From Cervus elaphus (Eukaryota > Chordata > Mammalia > Artiodactyla > Cervidae): a stretch of DNA of 64,000 bases. Below the pieces are notes generated by a model that was not told the origin of the DNA, searched no databases, and saw only the letters and a program-made list of their open reading frames with translations. This document shows positions 56,150 through 64,000 of this stretch, in pieces (within the stretch, counting starts at the first letter, position 1; every line of letters starts with the position of its first letter). The translations under genes were made by a program, and so were the position numbers. The stretch spans positions 52,593,616-52,657,615 of the forward strand of contig NC_057848.1 in assembly GCF_910594005.1 (NCBI RefSeq), in the 5' to 3' direction.

Positions 56150-59040
56150 GCAGTCACAGCCAGTTTTTCAGGAGGGCAGTTGATTTCTTCGAGTTCCTTC
56201 CACCTCTAACACTGTCTGTTTGATTAAGAACCTTGTTAAGTGCCTAGGAGTCTTCAGGAGGGGAGGAGGCTTGATCTGGAGAGGGCTCCGGGGTGATTTT
56301 AGCCCCCTTCCTCATTTCCCGCCCCCCGCCCCGCAGCTATAAAATCCAGAAAGATTGTTAGTTGTTTACAGAGTTAAGTTTAACCAGACACACTGTCTCC
56401 CCATCTAGACCCGGGGCTCTGAGAGGGCAGAAACCAGGCCTTCCTCAGCTGCAGTGAGCTGCTGGAATGCATCTCCAGCAGCAACCTGCGGCAATAAGGT
56501 GCATTTGAAATTTATACGAATACCGGCAATGAATTGCTCTCTGTGGCCCTACCCAGAAGATAAGTGAAACACTGGAAAGCACATAGTGTGTGTAAGTCAC
56601 AGTCAGTCTAGTACCAGCCCCATTCTTTCCCCAGATTTGCAAGTCTCTTTCTGAACCCTGATCTCTGGTCTGCTTTCAAGTAGGGTGACTTAGCATGAGT
56701 CCTTTGACAGGCTTGAGACCCTAGGTTCCAAACCTGACTTCACCTTCAACTGACTTCACCTTCAACTGCAGGGACTGAAGGGATGACCAGAAGCTGCAAA
56801 TCTGTTTCATTCTGACACTCTAAAGATCTAAACCACTGGGATTTTATTGTTGTTGTTGTCATAGGACTGGGCTGTTTTACCAGAGAGACAAGGCCTGTGA
56901 TTGCAGAACAAAGCAGAGAATTGAAGCAATTATCCTATGAATTTAGCCAGAGGTTTGGTTTGGGGCCTAAATTACCCTGGGACACCCCCCCCCCCACAAT
57001 GCCCTGTTTTGTCTGGTCAGCTCACGAAGACAGGGCTCAGGCCAGGGTCACCCCTAAATCTCTGTGCCACATCTAGGGGGGCTGGTGGTGCCAACGCTAA
57101 TAATAACAACTCTTGTATGAGCCTAGTAGTTTACAGTGTACAAAATTCTTTCCCATCCATTATTTCATTTGATGCTCAGGTGTGTGCCTGTGAGGGAAGT
57201 ATGACAGGTGCATTGATTTCTATATTTTAGAGCATGGGGAAGACCCAAAACACATTACCTGGCACAAGGCTTGCACTGCTTAAATTCTAGGGCTTGCCTG
57301 AGGTCCCACTGCTAGCTATCGACAAGACAGAACTGACAAGACAGAACTGGGATGGGGTTCTTAGAACTCTCCAAACAATCCTCTTTCCATTACAACAAGC
57401 TGCCTCTCTGAGTCCAGCTGTTATTGATGGGAGAAACAACTAGAAAAACAAATCTGCCTGAAAGGGAATATTTTTGACATGAAATGGAGGCCCCATACCA
57501 TATTAAAAGGCGCTCCATATGTGGAAACAGGACTACTGAGGTTGAATCCTGGTTCGGGAATTCACTAGCCATGTGACCTTCAGCTAGCTGCTCAGAGCCG
57601 CTCCTGGCCTCAGTTTCCTCAATTAAAAAATCAAGAGCTGCAGTGAGAAACAAATGAAATAACACAACTGAAAGGGCTTTGTAAACACTCCGATGTTGTA
57701 CAAAGATAAGGTATTATGATGATGATATTGTGGTTCTAGCCTCAAATAAAATAATCATTTAAATCTGCATTCTTTACAAGGTTTCCCACAACTCTCCCTA
57801 CCCTGCTCCTTGGTTTCCCATCATCTCCTGCAGGGCAGGAAGTGTGGCCCCCAACAGGAAAGGGCTCAGAAAAGCTAAAGCTTCAGCCAGGAAATAACCA
57901 TCTTGCCCCAACCTTCATTTCACCAGATAAATGATGCAGCCAAATGGTGAGACACAAACGAGAGGGAATGGAGATGTCCAAAATCCATCTCAGCCTCAAA
58001 CCAAGGAACAAAGTAGCCCTAAGGCCCTAAGGGCCTTAAGAGATGTGGAGATGCAGTAATTACCAGGTTAATTAAAATCACTGAAGACGGTCAATGTGAA
58101 TCAAAGCAGAATTGGTGGGGTCTGCGTTATCAGGCCTGATAGAGGCAATTTCCCCCCTTTAAGAATGCATTCTGAGTTCATACCTTGATTAGCTTAAACA
58201 ATCATTTCCAAATCTTCACTTTCCCTTGGTGCAACTAAGGCCAAGCACTTTTTAATGTATGTGCGTGCGGTGCATGGCAGGGTGGGAGCGGTCAAGTAAA
58301 ACAGCTAGTGAAGAGGTTCCCCCAAGCAAAGCAAAATGGCAAGCAGTCTGTCCTCACCACTGGCAATAGATTTTGAGGTTGGTGAGGACAAGCAAGAGGG
58401 GTCTCAGAACACCAGGCCTCAAAAGCAAAACCACTGCGGCCTTCATGCTTGCCCTCCTCCACAGTACTCACGCGCATCCTTCAAACCAGGTGAGGCAGAC
58501 ATACCAGGCAAGTCTCAACTGCCATCTCTAAAGTCCTTCCAAAGGAGAGAAGACACCCCATAGCTTAGGGATGGAACCTCTGGGCCTAGGACAAAGGCAG
58601 GCGGGCGGGGAGAAGGAGGAGGAAGACATTAATCCTGCTGGGCTTCCTTTTAGTCCAAATGACCCTCTGGCTTCCTTAGTATAGATAAATATATAATAAA
58701 TAATATCAATATATCTGCACATAAAGATTTTTTTCAAATTCCTGCTATTCATTTCACATTCCGTTGACAATAATGCCCTGAACCCTCCAGGAACTGCTGG
58801 GCACCTCCCCTAATACCCTCTAGGTTGAGGCCGTGCCTTTGAAGTCCCCACCAGGGACTCAGGGCTGGAACTGCTAAGAAACACCCAAAGACTGAAAGCA
58901 AGAAGGCCGGCAGCTTTAGATCCATCGCAAGCTGCTCTCCTCCTCAGAGTTAATGTAAAGTCATCAGAGTTCCAGTGTGGACCGCAGACTTCTCAGCCCT
59001 TCAGTCCCGGGGATAGCCTGGGATGTAAACACGTAGGAGG
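56150..59040. other. Intergenic, no gene seen; MIR at 57530-57725
   Basis: A + strand MIR lies at 57530-57725 ('gttgaatcctggttcgggaattc', 'catgtgaccttcagctagctg', 'gcctcagtttcctcaat'). AT-rich unique blocks near 56440-56560 and 58040-58230 (with a TTATCAG GATA-type site near 58127) may be regulatory. A C-run lies near 56986-56996. Confidence 0.45.
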
Positions 59041-59099
59041 ATTTATTCCTTTAGCCAGGAAAGGAGTCGTTAGGGTAAAGGGTAAGGGTCAAGGGGTTC

Positions 59100-60900
59100 A
59101 GTTTGGTGTCTGAGGAGCCCAGAGAAAGCGGGCAGAAGCTGAATCCTCTTCGAGCCAGGTTTTTGGCCCGAGTCGAGCAGGCTTCCCCCTTTACAGACCT
59201 TTCGCCCCCTCCTCCTTCCTCCCTCGGGCCTCTCACTCCCGCCGCCCCCCCCACCCCCATGTCTCCACGCCCAGGCCGGGGGCTGCCCTTTGAGGTCTGC
59301 CTAGGGAGGTTTGCAGCCGGGGCGGTTGCCACGAAGGGTGGGACGCCCCGGAGACGCGACGCGAGACAGCGAGCCCCGGCATTTTCCCTTCCCCAGCACC
59401 TGTCCCACTTCGGCGCCGGGGCTGGGGCTGCACCCGCGTGCGGCCTCGGTGCCCAAGCGTCGGAGCCACGCACAGAGGTCGCCCGGGTTAGGGAAGTGGG
59501 GGGCCGGGGGAGGGGCGGGGCGTCCGGCGGGGGCGCCCCCCACCCCGCGCACGCAAGACCCTAACCACCACCCGCTTACACAGAGGCTAAACCGAGAGAG
59601 AGAGTCACACAGAAAGCTCGAGCGAAAACGCTTGCTCTCCGACCCCGAGCGGCGTTGCTCGCCCCCCCTCCTTCCTGGAGCCAAGGGCTGGCCGGGGAAG
59701 GTGGCTCCGTTCTTCCCCCGTGGCCAGTGCGGGGTCTGCGGCTGCCTGGCGAGGTTCCGGCTTCCCCGGGGCTGGCAGGGGGAGCCCCGAGAACTGCAGG
59801 CCCGCCCCCCCTTCCTCCTCCTCCTTCCCCTCCTCCCCCACGTGTCCTCCCAGAGCCCAGCGGCCTGATCCCAGCACCCCCCGCCACCTCCCTCCTCCTC
59901 GCGCTTCGCCCGCTTCCCCGGCAGCGTGGAGAAGAGCAAAGTTGCGACAGCCGGCGAGGGGCTCTGCCCAGGTGAAGGGGGCGCCGTGGGAGCGGGGGGG
60001 ACGGCGCGGCCCTGCGGCGGGGGCGGAGGGGAGATAAAGAAACTTGCTTTCCGCCGCCCCCACCCCGCGCGGGTTCGGATCTTGCGTGGACCCAGCCCTC
60101 GTGGCGAGACGCGGCAACGCCGCCAGGACCGAGGCCGGCACCGGGACCGGGACCCGGACCGCGCGCCCGAGTCGGCTAGGCGGGCGCAGGCAGCGGGCCA
60201 GGCCGGCACCCAGGCAAGGGCGGGGTGGGTGGCCGTACACCGGACCGAACCGGGGACTCCGGTGGCCTGGGCGCGGGCCGAACCCGGACCGGGCCGAGTT
60301 GGGTGGCGAAGTAGGACGTGGATTCGGGGGCGGGGCGCGGCGGGAGGGGGAAACCAGGCCCGGCCGGACTGGCCTGGGCGTGGGGGCGGGGGGCGAGTTC
60401 GGGGCACTTGCTGGGCTCGGGACCGAGCGGTAGGGCGGGGCGGTGCTAGGGGCTGGGCCCGGCTCGCGGGGAGAGGGCGAGGGGAGGGGGGGCTGGGGGT
60501 GGAGTAGGGGCGTGGAGTTGGGAGCGGGGTCTGGCCTCGGCCGGGGGCGAAGGTAGATCGGCGGGGCCGCCAGCAAAGGGAGGGAGGCCCGTGGTAGCGC
60601 GGCGGCGGCGAAGGCCAGCTTCCGCGGAGTTTGTGCCCGGGCTTCCCGGGCTCCGGCCGCCTCACGCGCACAAATGGGGCTAGGGGATTGACTGGTAAGC
60701 AACTACGAGTGTTAGACGGTGTTCGGCGGCGATTCCGGGAAAAGCGCGGAGAGACACTGTCTGCAATTATGCCGCACACCCCCCCCCCCCCCGCAACCTC
60801 TTTAGCATCTGGATTCTGCTCTCAGGGGGCCGCGGACCCTCCCCGCCACAACCTTTTCACTCTCCAGCACTCCCACCGCCTCCCCCGCCTTACTCGGCCA
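59100..60900 (+). promoter_or_regulatory. BCORL1: CpG island cluster, probable BCORL1 promoter (upstream part)
   Basis: About 1.8 kb of dense CpG with GC boxes and no TATA. Strong + strand donors are CCCAG|GTGAAG at 59971/59972 and GACTG|GTAAGC at 60694/60695, either of which could end a non-coding first exon. Frames of up to 492 codons on the minus strand are attributed to the lack of stop codons in GC-rich DNA, since other frames here are equally open. Gene assignment is by conserved order: in human the next gene after UTP14A in the same orientation is BCORL1, a BCL6 corepressor-like transcriptional regulator. No BCORL1 codons are present. Confidence 0.6.
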
Positions 60901-61265
60901 TCTGACTCTCCTAGGGGTGTGTGTTTGGGGGTGGACGACGGCGGGGGGTGGGTATACTTTCCCTCTCGCGGCGGCAGCCTAGTTCCTATCTTTATTCTTA
61001 CATGTAGCGTCGCTTCGAGTCGCGTGGACATTGGGGTTCAGATAATTTACCCCAACTAACGCCCCCCCACCCCAAGCGATTTGATGGCTTTTAAGGAAGA
61101 GGCCGGATCTCTGGATTTCCACGCGTGGGATGAGGTTTGAGGATTGGGATTCTCCCCCAGCTCACTTCCAGTACCAACCCCTCTTTCCTTGTGAGCCATT
61201 TCCACGGGCATCCGAACTCGAGGGGAGGAACAGCAGTGTTAATGTGTTTCTCTGTCTCTACACAG

Positions 61266-61345
61266 GGTCGGCGTGGCCAAGGACGGCTGGTCTCGGAGGA
61301 AAAGTAGCCACCAGTCCAACTCGGGTCGCCCCCACTATTACTTAG
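61266..61345 (+). other. BCORL1: Candidate 80-nt internal exon, probable BCORL1 5-prime UTR
   Basis: A good acceptor (tttctctgtctctacacag, ending at 61265) and a good donor (CTTAG|GTGAGG at 61345/61346) bound an 80-nt segment less GC-rich than its surroundings. One frame is open throughout (starting VGVAKDGWSRRKSS) but has no ATG, and the other two carry stops, so a non-coding exon is the simplest reading. Confidence 0.5.
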
Positions 61346-61849
61346 GTGAGGGGGGGCAATGCTAAAGAAGGGGATACTGGTGGGTAAGGGCCCAGTATAA
61401 GGGAGGGGGCTGGGTAGTCGCCCCCGAGGGACTCCCTTTCTTGGCGGGGAGGGAGACGCGAGCCCCGGCTTCAAGGGAGGGGTTCCGGGGAGGGAGATGA
61501 GGGGTGGCGACGAGGGGGGGCGGGAAGAAGGGGGGAGTCACGCCCTGCCAGCAAGGGGAGCCTCCCTCAGGCCCCTGGGAGAAGGGGACTGAATGCGTCT
61601 GCTCTGTACTGCTGGGCAGGGGAGATCGGGGGTCTCCGGATTTGCACATTGGATCCAGCACCGGTGGCCTGAGAAAGTCAGGTCGGGGCATAAGGTGGAG
61701 AGCGTTGGAAGAAAGAGAGAAACCCCTGACCATGGTGCACTGATCTTTTCCCTTCCTCAACCTCCCCCTTGGTGGGGCGTACGGTGGGGGGGCGTGGGGC
61801 TCCTGCAGCCCCTCGAATTGAGCACCTTCGCCTCTCCTGGGAGTCTAGC

Positions 61850-62475
61850 TTTTTGCCCGGCTTGCTGCAGCCACCGCTGCCTCCCTCTCCGGAATCTGCT
61901 CGGTCCTCGCAGCGATCCCCTCCTCCTCCCCTCCCCTCCCTGTGTCACCGGGGCTGCTTGGCTCTGCCCCCTTCGCCGCCGCTTGCTCCCTGCTTTCGTC
62001 CCTCCCTCTCTTGCTTGCTCCCTCCCTTCGCCTCCTCCTCCCTATTCCTCCCCCCGGGCAGGCGGTATTCTGGGAGTTGTAGTCCCGCAGAGCGGGGGCC
62101 GGCGCCACCCGCGAACCCGACCGGACTCCACTTCCCGTCGAGCCCTGCGACCGGCACCCACTCCACCAGGCTTCGCTCGCACACACAGACACACACACAC
62201 ACACCGCTCTCCCCCTCACTCTTTCGCTCGCCGCGGCTGCTGCCAGTGTGTGGCTCTGTCTCTCCTCCGCTTTGCTGAGCCCTCCCTTCTTCCTCTCAGT
62301 TCCTAGAGTCCGACCGCCGCCGCCGCCGCCGCGAGAGAGGAGAAGGAGGTCGGTGGCAATAAGGGGCGGAGGGGGCATCAGATCGGGGCAGTATTAGGCG
62401 GGTGGTGGCTCTGAAGGGGTTAGAGGGAGTCCGGGTGGCGGCCTGAGCCTCCCCGCGGAGCCGAGTCGGGAACAG
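61850..62475 (+). promoter_or_regulatory. BCORL1: Second promoter and first exon candidate, probable BCORL1
   Basis: A ZNF143/SBS site at 62065-62085 is followed by a CpG-rich segment with an (AC)n near 62180-62203 and (CCG)n near 62316-62331, and by a donor AACAG|GTGCGT at 62475/62476. Starts driven by such sites usually lie within about 100 nt, so an exon of about 62100-62475 is plausible. Assignment to BCORL1 is by synteny. Confidence 0.6.
62065..62085 (-). promoter_or_regulatory. ZNF143/SBS (ACTACAANTCCCAGAATGC-type) site
   Basis: On the + strand it reads gtattctgggagttgtagtcc. It matches the long SBS consensus except for one base (GTATTC for GCATTC). A match of this length is very unlikely by chance and marks a promoter. 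Confidence 0.85.
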
Positions 62476-63002
62476 GTGCGTCTTTTTTTTCTCTCCCCCA
62501 ACCCTTCCACCCCTTTTGACTCCCCAGCTTTCTCATATCCCCCACCCGCTCCTTTCTACCTCAAGCCTTTCCCCAACCCTGTCCCTTCTTCGCCCCGCGG
62601 CCGCTCTGCTTGCCCCCCGGGGGCGCCGTCCTCTTCGTGTCCCCGGACGTAGCGCTCCCTGGAGCTCAATCTGCCCTCGCCCCTCCCTTTGGGACAGCTC
62701 CCCTCCACTTCCCACCTTCGTACCCCATCCGGGCCATACCCTACCCCCTCCTCACCCCTTCTCCCCTTAGCCAGGTGAGACTTGTTCACCACGATCCGAG
62801 AGTCTTCTTCCCGGCTGGGCGGGGGTCTCCATGGAAACGGGGGTCGGGTTGATCCTGGGGGGGAAACCATTGGAATTACCCCACTCCTCGGAAAGGGAGG
62901 TGGAGGCATCGGTCTTGTTAACTACCTGGCCCCAACCCCCTGCTCCGAGGATCCGACCATCCGAAGGGAGGCTGGCCAGCAGGGCAGGGCGAGAAAGGGC
63001 TT

Positions 63003-63023
63003 GTTTTTTTTTTTTTTTTTTTT
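63003..63023. repeat. Poly-T tract inside the island
   Basis: About 20 T in a GC-rich context, followed directly by a G-run. Confidence 0.9.
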
Positions 63024-63229
63024 GAGGGGGGGGCTGTCCGTGATGAAGTCCTGAAGAGACCAGGAGAAAATACCCTCTAACCTCAGAGGGGAGGTGCGAC
63101 GGGTGCTCTGAAGGGCTGCTTTCTCCCTGGTGTCGGGGTGCAGGAACCGTAGGGTAAGGGGTACCCCTAGGTGGCGGCGGGGCCTGGGTTCGGGAGTGGG
63201 AGTGCTGTGATGGGGGCAGGGGCAATTAT

Positions 63230-64000
63230 CCGAGTCCCTGGAAAAAAGGCGGGGGATGACTTCGGAGCGCCCTGGCTCCGCTGCCCTCGCTCTAGGGGCG
63301 GGGGCCGCCGGGCCGGGCGCGGCGGGGAGGGGGCTTAAATTGAAGGAGGATGAGATGGGGGTAATTCATACTAGCCCTGGCAAGCCAGGGGGGAGATCCC
63401 GGCGTGCAAGCTCTCCACCCGCTTCGCGCCAGGCCTGAAGGCGAGGGGTCTGAGAGCAAAGCCGAGGACTGCAAGGAGGGAGGCTCCGGTTACGGGGCCG
63501 GGTTTCGGGATCAGGGGCAATCCCTCAGCCCTTGGGGAAGGAGGGAGAGGGATGGCCACGAACCCCAGGGCTCCCCCACCCCGGGTCCTGAGGGGCGTGA
63601 GGAACGGACAGCAGGCCCGGCGGAGCTGGATTCGAACGGATCGCGGCTGGGGAGTGCGGGGGGGCTTAGTGGTGGGCTTCGGGGGGAGCAGTCCCGCGGC
63701 GGGGCGGGCGGGCGGGGCGTGGGGCTCCGGCGGGCGGCGGGGCGGGGCCGGGGCGGCGCTGCTGCCGCCGCCGCCGCTGCCGCCGCCGCTGCTGCTCCTG
63801 CTGGGGCCGCCGCCGCCGTTGCCGCCGCCGCCGCCGCTTCTGGGCGGGGAACGGAGGCCAAAGGGAGTCCCGTGCCGGGGCAGAGGGCGCCGGCGGCGCG
63901 CGGTGGGGAGGGGGCCGGCCTGGGGGCGGGGGCAGGCGGGGGGTGGAGCCCCCGACGGGGGGCGGTACGAGCCCGGACGAAGACGACGGAGAGCCCCGGG
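63230..64000. promoter_or_regulatory. Third CpG island, runs off the window end
   Basis: Extremely GC-rich, with a (GCC/GCT)n tract at about 63757-63838. The 116-codon minus-strand frame over this tract encodes mostly alanine and is not treated as a gene. It may be a further BCORL1 first exon or a CpG shore of the same promoter. Confidence 0.5.
63757..63838. repeat. Imperfect GCC/GCT trinucleotide tract
   Basis: Runs of GCC with interspersed GCT and one CTGGGG break. The interruptions make large expansions less likely, but length variation between animals is expected. Confidence 0.85.

Noticed and set aside
59066..59092. Telomere-like word series (ttagggtaaagggtaaggg)
   Set aside because: Too short and degenerate to be an interstitial telomere repeat.
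59301..60779. 492-codon minus-strand open frame
   Set aside because: It lies in a CpG island where stop codons are rare; a 365-codon frame in another phase and long + strand frames overlap it. The Pro/Arg/Ala-rich sequence has no domain I recognise and no codon bias that I could see.
63511..63861. 116-codon minus-strand frame with a polyalanine stretch
   Set aside because: The alanine run is a translation of the GCC/GCT tract. No start context or family support.
1..64000. CRISPR arrays, operons, phage or endogenous retrovirus structure
   Set aside because: No regularly spaced repeats, no LTR pairs and no retroviral frames were seen. The genome is clearly vertebrate.

Overview
The window is mammalian nuclear DNA from a ruminant, most likely a bovid X chromosome. 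The evidence is a 3-prime BovB (RTE) LINE fragment, many copies of the Bov-tA/BovA SINE family with its tRNA-like head and GACACGACTGAG end, tRNA-Glu-derived CHR-type SINEs, and ruminant L1 3-prime ends. These lie among older MIR and L2 copies and GC-rich promoter islands. I cannot separate cattle from sheep, goat, yak or buffalo. Nothing bacterial, viral or CRISPR-like is present.

The only complete protein-coding gene I can prove is UTP14A, on the + strand, with 15 coding exons from 3390 to 19877. All junctions obey GT-AG and the spliced frame encodes 770 residues, close to the 771 of the human protein. UTP14A is a nucleolar component of the small-subunit processome needed for 18S rRNA maturation. 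Its promoter island (about 2880-3720) has a CCGGAAGTGACG ETS/CRE element and an inverted CCAAT box upstream of the ATG, and a TCACGTGAC E-box in intron 1. The poly(A) signal is at 20017.

From 20 to 59 kb I find no proven gene, only interspersed repeats and four GC-rich islands: 21.4-23.3, 38.2-39.4, 42.8-43.6 and 46.3-46.65 kb. The island at 46.3-46.65 kb has ordered promoter elements (CCAAT, two GC boxes, a fused ETS/RUNX/C-EBP string) and a short possible first exon.

From 59.1 to 64.0 kb lies a dense cluster of CpG islands with a near-perfect ZNF143/SBS site, several strong splice donors and one well-bounded 80-nt internal exon candidate. In human Xq26.1 the next gene downstream of UTP14A in the same orientation is BCORL1, with a spacing of roughly 50 kb. 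This cluster is therefore best read as the BCORL1 promoter and non-coding 5-prime exons. That assignment rests on synteny; no BCORL1 coding sequence is in the window.

I found no undescribed biological system. The observations most worth a second look are the possible exons and promoters between UTP14A and BCORL1, a templated 62-nt insertion inside a SINE, a target-site-flanked tail-only insertion, a 75-bp mariner-derived MITE, and a UTP14A exon 7/8 junction that regenerates a splice donor.
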